Part shown: positions 1-8,218 of the stretch, piece after piece
Numbering within the stretch: position 1 is the stretch's first letter
Layout of the letters: every line of letters begins with the position of its first letter
Assembly: GCA_016715105.1 (NCBI GenBank)
Contig: JADKBO010000028.1
Coordinates: 1 to 26,194 of the forward strand
DNA from: Saprospiraceae bacterium
GTDB taxonomy: Bacteria; Bacteroidota; Bacteroidia; Chitinophagales; Saprospiraceae
Reading direction: 5' to 3'
Length of the DNA: 26,194 nt
Notes under the pieces: model-generated
Databases searched by the model: none
What the model was told of the DNA's origin: nothing
Seen by the model: only the letters and a program-made list of their open reading frames with translations
Program-made: the position numbers and the translations under genes

Positions 1-840
1 CCCAATCTCCACCAAAAAAGTAAGTTTGTTGTGGCACTAAGGGTTGTAATGGCAGGTCCCGCTGGCAGATGCCCATACACCAATCACATGACTCTCCATC
101 AAGGATATTTGCTGGTGTTGCAGATGCTCCAGCTTTTAATAAAGTAGTAATTGGAACTTGAATAGCCAATGCACTTACATTATAACAAGCCAATCAACCT
201 TATGGCTTTCCTTCTTGTCTAGGAGCATCTCCAAGATCAAAATTCCACCTAAAGTCAACGAAAAAGGATCATCAGTAGGTCCGGCAAAAACTGTTTCACC
301 TGTAGTAGCTGTTGCCTTTCCCGAATTCCAAAACGGCTGCATATCAGCTCCATTCAAACCTGCACCGCCCATGATCGATCTGTTTAAATATGTTATTTGT
401 TGGTACAATGCCGTTGCAACTATAGTTTAAAAGTCATACCGCCGTCCATACTACGCTCTAAAGTGTAGGTTGCTTTTAGTTTTGTTTTCCAAGTCTGATG
501 TAAAGAAAAGTCAAGTGATTATTCAATTGCAATTTTTAGATTGAATCTATAAGTAATTTCATCACCTGGTTTGAGAGGTATCAGTACCCGTGTATTTCAT
601 ATCTGATGTTTTCACAAAAAGTGTAATAATTTGGACCTCCTTGTAGCAGTTAGCAAAAGGTGTACATAAGTTGCGATTAAGGTCACTGTATTTGGGTTGT
701 CAGGACTTCTGAAAGCACAAAGTCATTATCTATTGCGTGGATCATTGGCAATCAAAGGTGCCTCCTGTGGAACAAACCATCAATACGTTGCAAGTCAATA
801 AAGACTGCAGCTGAGTAAATATATTATATAATTTCTTCGT
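1..840 (-). pseudogene. DUF4331 protein, downstream tandem copy (partial, frameshifted)
   Basis: Reverse-strand reading gives a broken DUF4331 protein that runs off the left edge. Recognisable pieces in order are an N-terminal EAPLIAND (about 750), GGPNYYTF..ENIRYEIH (about 590-640), ETVFAGPTDDPF (about 260-300) followed by a GGI-FDLGDAPRQ-like stretch, and VPITTLLKAGASATPANILD near 100-155. These motifs are typical of DUF4331, a secreted family of unknown biochemical function. The pieces lie in different frames, so there are many indels. The presumed start codon near 840 reads ACG in front of a KKLYNIF signal-like segment, so the start is uncertain. It follows a second copy (883-2597) on the same strand with about 40 bp between them. 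The two copies are clearly diverged in sequence, so this is not a recent duplication. Confidence 0.75.
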
Positions 841-882
841 TTGTATTAATTGAATATCTTTTGATAAATAGGATTTATTTAA

Positions 883-2597
883 TTACGTTCCTCTCAAAGG
901 CATAGCCATATAAGGGAAAGTTGTTCGAAAAAGGCGCGTCATTTTGTCAACTCCTGTGCTTTAGCTCAATACACCAACCAAAGCCGGGGTAGCAGGACCA
1001 ACCAAATTTGTAGGATCATAATCATCATACCAAAAGTCCAATTGCTGCAAGCACAACTCCACTGACTTGAAGTTCAATAGCTGTAACGTCGTCTTCAATC
1101 TTCTTCCATCAGGAAATCCATCCATGTTTGGAATAGAATCAGAGTAATTATTCAAAGTGTATCTATTGTCAGTAAGACCCACAACCACGCAGCATAAACA
1201 AGACCCTGATCTGTTGAAATCTGGACTGTTTCTTGGAGTTACAGGTACTGCCATATTTAATCTAAACATGCTCCTCTACACCGTTTGGTAGGAAGTTGTT
1301 GATAAGTAGTTGGCAAAACCTTGACAGGATCACCATTTTCCCCAGTTGCCAATTGATAAGGTCTCAAATTTGGAACTCCGGTATGGAATATTGGCCTGGA
1401 TCCACCGATCTAGGTTTTCTGGGATCAATAACAAATCTCCAAATGGTTCGAAAGCTGTTTCAGCAACATCTCCATTTTTCAAAGCTGAAACGCCATCAGC
1501 ACCAGTACTGAAATCAAATGCACCTAATGATTTTTCTGAATTCTCAAAGCTGAAAATGCTGGAACTGCACCCCAAACTGTGCATCATCCATATACAATGC
1601 CAATTCTGGATTGTGAAAAAGTTGTCCATGGTTGTATCAGCAATTTCCATGTATAGAGTCATTCTAATTCACATATCTTTGAAACCAATAGGAATAACTG
1701 CTTCATTGGTCCAATGGCATACCCAATCTAGAAACTTGTACCCATTCGCCAGGTAAGCACTACTGTCAGAAGTCGTGAAAGTTTTTACTGCTGGTCTGCT
1801 TGCGAAGCCCAAACACCAATGATATAATCACTGTCAAGGATAGTTAGATGGAGTGCTAGCAGCATCTGCTTTCAATAAAACACTGATAGGAATTTTCAAG
1901 ACAAGTGTGGACGTCAAATTTTGCTAAACCGTCTCCCACAGGCTCTCCACCTTGTCTTGGAGCATTGCCTAAGTCAAAAAATTAGCACCCAAATCTACAT
2001 AAAATGGATCGTCCACTGGACCTGCAAAAAACTTGTTCACCAGAACTTGCAGTCATGAGTGCCGAATTCAAATGCTTGCATAGGATGCATTCAATCCACA
2101 CCACTTTCAATGGATCTTGGACCAATGTTGTTTGGTGGAACCACACCATCTGTTACAATGGTTTGGAATGTCATGCCGCCATCAACACTTCTTTGTAAAG
2201 TATAAGTTGTTTTCAATTTGTTTTCCCAATCTGATATTGAAAAAAGTTGTTGGATCTTCATTAATTACTTTAAATGTGAATCTGTACGTAATTTCATCTC
2301 CTGGTTTTGATGCATCGTTGTCAATGTGAATTTCATAACGGATGTTTTCACCAAAGGAATAGTAATTTGGTCCACCATAAGCGACTTCTGCCGGGATATA
2401 ATTGGCAATAATGGTAATAGTGGACGGATCGTCAGGGCTTCTGAATGCATATAAATCTGTATTGTCTGCAAGCGGATCACTGGCAATCAGTAGTGCCTCT
2501 CAGTGTGATGATGCCTGCAAGCTGATGCCCATCAGCAGTGCGGCACACGGAAAATAGTATAATTCTAAACTTCTTAACTTAATAAATTTTTTAATGT
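883..2597 (-). pseudogene. DUF4331 protein, upstream tandem copy (frameshifted)
   Basis: This is a near full-length DUF4331 protein split over several frames. The N-terminus resembles a signal peptide (KKFIKLRSLELYY...LLMGISLQASSH). It is followed by DPLADNTDLYAFRSPDDPST, IIANYIPAEVAYGGPNYYSF and RYEIHIDNDASKPGDEITYR (2230-2500), then LGAFDFSTGADGVSAL and FEPFGDLLLIPEN (1430-1530), then LNMAVPVTPRNSPDF, IPNMDGFPDGRRL and FWYDDYDPTN (970-1265). The end reads STGVDK...FRTTFPYMAMPLRGT before the stop at 883. A premature TAA at 961-963 and two nearby compensating indels in A and T runs look like sequencing errors. The start codon near 2597 reads ATT and is uncertain. The function is unknown; family members are exported. 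It lies downstream of the ECF sigma/anti-sigma pair on the same strand and may be its target. Confidence 0.82.
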
Positions 2598-3122
2598 TAA
2601 AAGAAATTCTGAGATCGGTTGTTAGTACTTACGAGGTCCATTGCCGATTTGGATTTATTTTTTAAATGTTTTTTAAAAAAATATTTTATTTTCTATAAGT
2701 AGGCTTGTTTCAGCTAGATGTGAGCGTGTTTTGAAGTTCTTGCAAATGATAAAATGGCATCATTAAAACTTTTTCGGAAAGGATCTTGGACATTTCAGCT
2801 AACTTATCCAATTGGGAAAATTTGGTTAGCCATGTAGGTATTGGCAAAAGGAATCAGCGTTTTAAGAAATGAGCGTTATTTAGCTGATTTTATGGTTTTA
2901 ATAGCTTGGTTCAAAGTTTACTACACCTTGACGCTATCAATGAGTGCAACACGTGGGGATCTAAGCTTGTTTGCTCAATTAAAAAATGAGGCTTCTTTAT
3001 TTGTTTTACGACCAAATCTGTCACAATTTTAATTTCGAATGAAGGATCAATCGTTTGATTTCAGAAATAAAAAGATGTGTGAAAAAATTTTGAAGAGTAT
3101 GATAATCGCGGATAAACTAGCT

Positions 3123-3179
3123 ATAAAACAAAAATAGAAGTCATACTATCTGTAAAACTTCTATTGGTATCTGTTTTAT
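3123..3179. repeat. Interrupted inverted repeat
   Basis: An inner 8-bp pair (atagaagt at 3134-3141 with acttctat at 3157-3164) is flanked by an outer 7-bp pair (ataaaac at 3123-3129 with gttttat at 3173-3179). It could fold as a two-step hairpin. There is no T-tract on either strand, so it does not look like an intrinsic terminator. Its function is unknown. Confidence 0.4.
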
Positions 3180-3255
3180 ATTGAAAACAAAAGTTAAATC
3201 ACTAAATTGTGATGATGTAATTTTAAATACTGCCCTTGATTAGAGCCAAAAGTCA

Positions 3256-3307
3256 CTTTCTTTCGTCTTTCGTCCTCTCGTCTCTCTACTTTCTACTTTC
3301 GTCTTTC
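3256..3307. repeat. Pyrimidine-rich CTTTCGT-type simple repeat
   Basis: About 52 bases of almost pure C/T interrupted by regular G and A, built from repeats of CTTTCGT, CTCTCGT and CTTTCTA units. It ends five bases before the stop codon of the anti-sigma gene (minus strand), so the transcript would carry a GAAAGACGAAAG-type purine repeat right after the gene. Confidence 0.65.
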
Positions 3308-3311
3308 AAGA

Positions 3312-4089
3312 CTATACCCCTACTGTGCAAATCAGCTTGGTGAGATTGGGTGTAAGACTTCCTCCACTTGGCTCAATGGTTATTGCATAAGTTCCAGTAC
3401 CATTTTCAAAATCAACTGGAATAATATCCGTTCCATCTCCTCTGAAAGTTGACAAAGGAATCGGGTTAACGCCATCTTTTAGTGACCAAAGCTGGAACAC
3501 TTCATTGTCTGCAATCAAAGGCAGTTTTCTGATTTGAATGTAGTTTTCCCTGACTATTTTCATTGATGTGGAAGAATAGTTGTGTTTCCTGGAATCGGTG
3601 TTGGACTCATGATCAATTTTCTGCTATCTGGATCATTTACTTTGCGTAATATTTCAATGATTTTGTTTTGCTCATCTCTCAATGAATCACACTTGGCTTG
3701 AGCGTCAGCATAATTCGCTTTCATTTGATTTAACTCACCTCGTAAATTAAAGAAGCTATATGCAGCGATGATCAATGAAAGCGCGAGTATACCCGTCAAC
3801 CAAGGAAGTAATGAACCTAAACCTGTACTTGTAGCCGGCGGAGCAGATGGAGTTTTGATTCCACCCATTTGTCTGATAGAATCCAAAAAGTTTGTTCCAC
3901 ACCTTACCTTGGTTCTATACCCATGGCACTTGCATATTTATGCAGGGCATTTTCAATATCAATTTTATCTTTTCTAAGTTCAGGAAATTCCTGGAGATAA
4001 CCTTCGACTTCTTGTTTTTCACTCTCAGACAAGAGGTCTAGAATATAATATTCCAGTAAACCCGATAACCTTATTTCCTCAATAGTCAT
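3312..4089 (-). pseudogene. RskA-like anti-sigma factor (two frameshifts)
   Basis: Three consecutive open pieces on the minus strand make one anti-sigma factor. The N-terminal piece (3904-4089) begins MTIEEIRLSGLLEYYILDLLSESEKQEVE, the helical sigma-binding domain. The middle piece (3560-3886) has a single membrane segment (LLPWLTGILALSLIIAAYSF) followed by a coiled-coil-like stretch (LNQMKANYADAQAKCDSLRDE). The C-terminal piece (3312-3563) has RKLPLIADNEVFQLWSLKDG and YAITIEPSGGSLTP, typical of the extracytoplasmic RskA C-terminal domain. The chosen ATG at 4089 lies 10 bases after the sigma stop codon; a TTG at 4095 is an alternative. In the family the N-terminus holds the cognate sigma factor at the membrane until a signal triggers proteolysis. 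The breaks are probably sequence errors. Confidence 0.85.
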
Positions 4090-4099
4090 ATTCAATACT

Positions 4100-4684
4100 T
4101 TAAAAAAGTCCTTTCAACAATAATAAAAGCAGGATTATGAATCCAAACAGCAAAGATGACTCCTTATCGAGTTTTTCCCTTAATATATCAATAGCCTTCT
4201 TCACCCTGGTTTTAATGGTACCAAGGGGTAGATCCAACTCTTCTGATAGTTCACTTTGGGAATAACCACGCAGGTAAAGATAGTCCAACACTATGGAGTA
4301 CTTGTCTTCCATTCCTTCGAGGAGCTTTTTTGCATCCATCGAAAACTCTCTGGATTCAGTAAAACTACTACTATGTACGTTATTATCTATTGAAATGGTT
4401 TTTTTCTCAACTTGGAATTTTTGCGTTCTGGAGATGTCAATAGAAGAATTGCGTAAAATATTGATCATCCAAGTATATAATGTGGATTTTGTTGCATCAT
4501 ATTGGTCAATCTTACTCCAAACTTTCATAAAAGTGTTCTGTAAGGCTTCTTCAGCGTACATCTCATTACGCAATTGTCTCAAAGCTACACCATGCAGTGC
4601 AGGAGCATAATGTTTGTACAATAGCCTAAGTCCCTGCTCGTTTCCGGACTTTATGAGCTCAATAATTTGAAGGTCGATGGTCAT
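4100..4684 (-). CDS. ECF RNA polymerase sigma factor with hydrophobic C-terminal tail
   Basis: An intact 194-residue sigma-70 family ECF factor. Region 2 is seen at about residues 24-90 (YKHYAPALHGVALRQL, AEEALQNTFMKVWSKI, STLYTWMINILRNSSIDISR). Region 4 is at about 125-170 (YSIVLDYLYLRGYSQSELSEELDLPLGTIKTRVKKAI), the helix-turn-helix that reads the -35 element. It is followed at once by its RskA-like anti-sigma gene, the usual arrangement for this class. Unusually, the protein ends with SSLLFGFIILLLLLLKGLF, a run of about 16 hydrophobic residues long enough to enter a membrane. The probable regulon includes its own locus and perhaps the downstream DUF4331 genes (inference). Confidence 0.93.
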   Translation of the reverse strand: MTIDLQIIELIKSGNEQGLRLLYKHYAPALHGVALRQLRNEMYAEEALQNTFMKVWSKIDQYDATKSTLYTWMINILRNSSIDISRTQKFQVEKKTISIDNNVHSSSFTESREFSMDAKKLLEGMEDKYSIVLDYLYLRGYSQSELSEELDLPLGTIKTRVKKAIDILREKLDKESSLLFGFIILLLLLLKGLF

Positions 4685-5097
4685 AGATTGATTTTTCAGA
4701 TGCTAAAACTAAAAACAGATTGCTAAATTGACAGTTTAAGTCCTATTAATGTTGTAATTCTTGTAATAAAAAAAGGAATATTTGTTTTCGAACAATACAA
4801 AATAAATTCACTCAAACATAAAAAAGGCGTTTTCACTTTTGAAAACGCCTTTTTTATTGATCCAACTCTCAATTGTAATGTACTATTTTTGAGGTAAGGT
4901 TACATCACGATACGTTGGCAATTAAAACTAGGATAAGGAAATGTCTTATTTAATACTTTTCAACCTATCTATTTCTTCATCAATTAATGAATTTGAAAAT
5001 AGAAAATAGTTGCACATAATTGATCGTGATCCACAAACTTTTAAAATTACTGTAACTGCCCATGATAAAAGTCTTTTACGTTAATTATTCAAATATT
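4685..5097. other. Intergenic stretch between two ECF sigma genes
   Basis: About 410 bases with no supported gene. It holds the hairpin terminator at 4821-4855 and, presumably, the promoter of the sigma gene at 4684. I see no clear Bacteroidota promoter motif. Confidence 0.5.
4821..4855. terminator. Hairpin terminator, usable on both strands
   Basis: A perfect inverted repeat (aaaaaggcgttttca, short ctttt-containing loop, then tgaaaacgccttttt) has an A-run on one side and a T-run on the other. It would end transcripts from the ECF gene at 5098-5595 on the minus strand and works equally on the plus strand. Confidence 0.85.
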
Positions 5098-5595
5098 AAG
5101 CATTCAAAATTTCTCCACCCAAAACACCTTTTAGGAATCTTCTGGCGTAAAATATTCTACTTTTGATCGTACCAATAGGAACTTCCATAAGTTCAGCAAT
5201 TTCATCATATTGATATCCTTCAAAGTACATCATGAAAGGTTTTGCTTCGATCTTCGGGAAGTTGGTCGATATATTTTGATATTCTTTCCATTTCTAATGA
5301 CGAGTAACCGCTGTTTTCTGAGTGTGATGGTGATAAATTGTAAACCCTGTCGGCATTGTTGATCCTAACTTTGGCTTTTCTATAACCATTGATAAATGTA
5401 TTCCTGATAATGGTACTCATCCCATGCCTTAAAGTTGGTACCTTCTTCAAACCTTTCCATACATTCAAACGCTTTTAAAAATGACTCCTGCATCAAATCC
5501 GCAGCATTGTTCACATCCCTTGTCAACTTCATGGAAAATCCTAGAAATAGTGGCTTGAAGCTTTCATATCTTTTTGCAAATTCTATTGTATTCAT
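5098..5595 (-). pseudogene. Second ECF RNA polymerase sigma factor (frameshifted)
   Basis: Three minus-strand pieces join into one ECF sigma factor of about 165 residues. The N-terminal piece starts MNTIEFAKRYESFKPLFLGF and carries region 2 (LTRDVNNAADLMQESFLKAF...NFKAW). The middle piece continues with STIIRNTFINGYRKAK and ends with YIDQLPEDRSK. The C-terminal piece has MMYFEGYQYDEIAELMEVPIGTIKSRIFYARRFL, region 4, ending GGEILNA before the stop near 5098. The ATG at 5595 gives the usual family start; an upstream in-frame codon at 5622 is less likely. No anti-sigma gene follows it, unlike the sigma at 4684. Two indels break it, around 5410 and 5235. They are probably sequence errors because the joined protein is complete. 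Confidence 0.87.
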
Positions 5596-5888
5596 CTTTC
5601 TAAATTTTATGGTTAGTAACACTTCCTATAAGGCAATAGGCATGCCAAATATGTATATGTCTGATTATCAATTACTTGAGAGATATTTTCGATAAATTTA
5701 TTTCTGATATTTAAGAAATTCTTTTATATCAGAATTGCACTTCTACATTTCTTGACCGAAAATTGACTGGCCAATGGCATTTAGATGGACTTAAGATTTT
5801 TTGTCTCGGACTATTAAAACTTTCTTGATTTCAAAAACGTATTGGTGGAGCTACAATGCCAATCCTATAAAAATAAAAAATTCAAATC
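5596..5888. other. Intergenic stretch between divergent genes
   Basis: About 290 AT-rich bases between the divergent ECF sigma gene and the unknown gene at 5889. It must hold both promoters. I see no gene and no strong hairpin. Confidence 0.4.
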
Positions 5889-6423
5889 ATGACAACCGCA
5901 CCTTTCTATAAAGTTTGGCAAAAGCTAAATGATGATTCTTTTGAACTCGTCAGTACATTGGGCAAAGAATGCCATATGGAAATTGTTACCATACAATCTG
6001 AGTTTGAAAGCAATTTTTTTCGGTTCTAATGAGAATTTATCAAAGGGTATCAGGGTAATGAACCCTCAACGATAAATTTCCTCAATGAACAAAATAAAGT
6101 CATTGCTTCTGTGAGGACTGTGAAGCAGTTTTTTATGACCTATGTTTTAAATATTGGTCAGATTTCTTATCTAGTAAGTGCAGAAAATAGTCCCTTCGCA
6201 TCCATAACCATCAGCCAGGGAAGTAATAAACTGGTCGAAGTGGCGAAAGATCAAAAAAAGTGAGGAGGATAAACTTGCTTATTTAACCACCTCGCCCTCC
6301 TACCCATTACTTTTGGATTGTTTGGTCATGCATCTTTTCCTACCACTTTTACAAATAAACCAAAATTTCAATACTTCCAGCTTGGTGCAAAATAGTCAAA
6401 TGCCTTTTCAAACCAATTTGTAA
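5889..6423 (+). pseudogene. Unrecognised protein of about 178 residues (frameshifted)
   Basis: I do not recognise this protein. The first frame starts MTTAPFYKVWQKLNDDSFEL and runs to about 6020. A second frame carries NEQNKVIASVRTVKQFFMTY and SAENSPFASITISQGSNKLV to about 6258. After an indel in an A7 run the third frame continues EEDKLAYLTTSPSYPLLLDC and ends SQMPFQTNL at a TAA (6421-6423). Smooth continuation across each break suggests one real gene with sequence errors. The C-terminal third is rich in leucine but has no clear membrane segment, and there is no signal peptide. The miniature element at 6433-6609 is inserted one base past its stop codon (target duplication starts at 6425). 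Confidence 0.5.
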
Positions 6424-6424
6424 A

Positions 6425-6617
6425 ACCTCACAGGGTGCATTTCATCACTTCGTTTAAAATACCCCAGAGGGGTTAAATATTAATAACCATGGATGAAGTC
6501 CATGGCGAAAAATGAAAAGTGAATATGATTTTGTCATGATTTTTGGCGAAGCTTCCAAAAATCATGACAAAATCCCAACTACAAATTTAAGAAGTGATGA
6601 AATGCACCCACCTCACA
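6425..6617. mobile_element. Miniature inverted-repeat transposable element with target duplication
   Basis: A 177-bp element (6433-6609) begins gggtgcatttcatcacttc and ends with the exact reverse complement (6591-6609), a perfect 19-bp terminal inverted repeat. It is flanked on both sides by the 8-bp direct repeat acctcaca (6425-6432 and 6610-6617), the mark of transposition. It has no coding capacity, so movement would need a transposase made elsewhere. Inside are a 20-bp perfect hairpin (6527-6574) and two smaller ones (6462-6472 and 6487-6505). An 8-bp duplication is seen with families such as IS1595, ISL3, IS66 and IS256; I cannot assign it to one. Confidence 0.88.
6527..6574. repeat. 20-bp perfect hairpin inside the miniature element
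   Basis: gattttgtcatgatttttgg (6527-6546) pairs perfectly with its reverse complement at 6555-6574 across an 8-base loop (cgaagctt). The stem is far stronger than that of an ordinary terminator. It lies roughly central in the right half of the element. Confidence 0.9.
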
Positions 6618-6662
6618 CTACCTGAGTAAATCGAACTGGTTTTTGTAGATAGCTAAATAAAA

Positions 6663-6693
6663 AAAAGAGCCCGCCCTAAGACAAAGCTCTTTT
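6663..6693 (-). terminator. Intrinsic terminator of the DUF1328 gene
   Basis: An 8-bp stem (aaaagagc at 6663-6670 with gctctttt at 6686-6693) is followed on the minus strand by a run of nine T. It stands 34 bases after the stop codon of the small membrane protein gene at 6727. Confidence 0.85.
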
Positions 6694-6726
6694 ATGTTTA
6701 TCAGAAATATGAATTTTAAAATTTCC

Positions 6727-6891
6727 CTAAGCGCGCTTAAATAAAGAAGCTACCAAGGAAATGACCAGCAATACTGCAAATAGGAAAAATACAATTTTTG
6801 CTATGCCCGCGGCACCAGCGGCAATTCCACCAAATCCAAAAATTGCAGCAATGATCGCAATTATAAAGAACCAAAGAGCTAATCGTAACAT
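6727..6891 (-). CDS. DUF1328 (YtjA-type) small membrane protein
   Basis: A 54-residue protein starting MLRLALWFFIIAIIAAIFGF and continuing GGIAAGAAGIAKIVFFLFAV, ending SLVASLFKRA. This is a close fit to the DUF1328/UPF0391 family: two membrane segments (about residues 4-22 and 29-48) joined by a glycine/alanine-rich turn. Family members sit in the inner membrane and are often induced by stress, but their activity is unknown. It is a single-gene unit on the minus strand with its own terminator. Confidence 0.93.
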   Translation of the reverse strand: MLRLALWFFIIAIIAAIFGFGGIAAGAAGIAKIVFFLFAVLLVISLVASLFKRA

Positions 6892-7182
6892 GATTATATA
6901 TTTTAAATTATTAAATTCTTTATATTAAATAGTCTCAAATCATTCAATTGTTCAATTTCAGTTTATTTGTATTTTTCTTTCTTTTACGTTTATTTGTATT
7001 ATATAGTCCTAATGAAACTAAAAAGATGTCATGACATACTTAAGATTGCTAAGACAATACTTATCTATATAATTAAAATTGCAAAACATTGTGGAAGGTG
7101 CAAGGGTTATAACTTACGAGGCTACTAGATTTGGATATAGGCTTCTCAAAATCATTTCGTAAACACTTAAAGCAATTATTTT
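6892..7182. other. AT-rich divergent intergenic stretch
   Basis: About 290 bases between divergent genes, very AT-rich. No gene or strong hairpin is visible. Promoters for both neighbours are expected here. Confidence 0.4.
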
Positions 7183-8123
7183 TTGAAAATAATTATTACT
7201 GTTTTCTTATTAATTTTGACCATCCTTCCTTTTAGTAAAAACAGAAGTTGGGTTTTCAGAATGCCACTTTATCTGAGTCTTCAAGTGCTAGTTATCTCCT
7301 TAATTTACTTAGTTTATTGTATCATTACTTTATCTGATTATTATGACTGGTTTTATTTGGTAATCCTTCTATTTGTATTAGTTATACAACTCAAGAGGAT
7401 TTTGGGCTTTGCTTTAGACTTCAAAAGACAAGTACCGGATTATGATCCTTTAAAATTTTCATCCAATACCTTTTCATTGATTTCTTACAATGTCTATCAG
7501 GACAATGAAAAATATGACGTAGTGGTGGCCTATCTGAAATCTGTAAATTCCGATATTTTATTATTGATGGAAGTAGATGATGTTTGGGCACAAAAATTAA
7601 AACCCTAGATTATTCATATGGGGTAAACGTTCCATTGGACAATACCTATGGCATGATCTTACTTTCAAAATATCCTATCATTAAAAGTGAAATTTTGTAC
7701 AGAGTAGAGGAGGATGGACCTTCTATTGTGGCTGATATAAGGATAGGTGAAAAAGTAGTTCATTTTTACACTGCGCATCCCAGACCTCCGGTTCCACCTG
7801 AAAGCGATTCATCCATACCAAAAGAATTGGAGCTGAGCCACCTTGCAAACTCATTAAAGTCACTGCCTCATGATCACATCTTAGTAGTAGGTGATATGAA
7901 TGACGTGCCCTGGAGCGCCAGTTCCAAAAAATTTAAAAAAACCACCAAACTCAAAGACCCCAGAATTGGAAGAGGGTTATTTGGTACTTTCCCTTCTTAC
8001 TTCCCTGTTATGATACCCTTGGACCATATTTATTGCTCCGCTGACTTCTCTGTAAAAGAAATCAAAACTTTGGAGGCCAATGGTTCTGATCATTTACCCA
8101 TCTATGTAGAATTTGGTTTATAG
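7183..8123 (+). CDS. Membrane-anchored endonuclease/exonuclease/phosphatase family protein (one frameshift)
   Basis: Two overlapping open pieces form one protein of about 313 residues. The first has three N-terminal membrane segments (about residues 2-18, 25-48 and 53-73), then the start of the catalytic fold: SLISYNVYQDN and NSDILLLMEVDD, containing the metal-binding Asn and Glu of the EEP superfamily. The second piece gives YGVNVPLDNTYGMILLSK, HFYTAHPRPPVPPESDSS, ILVVGDMNDVPWS (catalytic GDxND) and the final GSDHLPI (catalytic SDH). All key EEP residues are present, so it should be an active metal-dependent hydrolase. The substrate is unknown; relatives include nucleases and phosphatases. 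The start is a TTG at 7183. The single break near 7600 lies between DVWAQKLKP and YSYGVNVPL and is probably a sequence error. Confidence 0.9.
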
Positions 8124-8218
8124 TGATCAATATTTTTTATCCCTAAAATTTAATTTTCTTTTGGTTTTATTCAAACAAAGTGGTTTGCATAGACCTTTTC
8201 AAAAAAAATTAAAATAAA

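Larger units (their letters stand above)
2598..3311. other. Gene-poor stretch between the DUF4331 and anti-sigma genes
   Basis: This 714-bp stretch has no gene I can support. The plus strand has an open frame from about 2755 to 3032 interrupted by one TAG. The minus strand has an unrecognised open piece around 2915-3050 with several stops on either side. Neither matches a family I know. The stretch also contains an interrupted inverted repeat (3123-3179) and a pyrimidine-rich repeat (3256-3307), listed separately. Confidence 0.5.

Noticed and set aside
1296..1756. Plus-strand open frames opposite the DUF4331 gene.
   Set aside because: The minus strand reads clear DUF4331 motifs across the same bases, so these are shadow frames.
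1..2597. The idea that the two DUF4331 genes are true decayed pseudogenes.
   Set aside because: Conserved motifs persist across every break, indels are often in homopolymers, and clearly essential genes in the window show the same damage. Sequence error is the simpler explanation, although it is not proven.
2755..3032. A plus-strand open frame with one internal stop between the anti-sigma and DUF4331 genes.
   Set aside because: The translation has no recognisable motif and unlikely composition, and the minus strand of the same stretch is also partly open. I could not decide that it is a gene.
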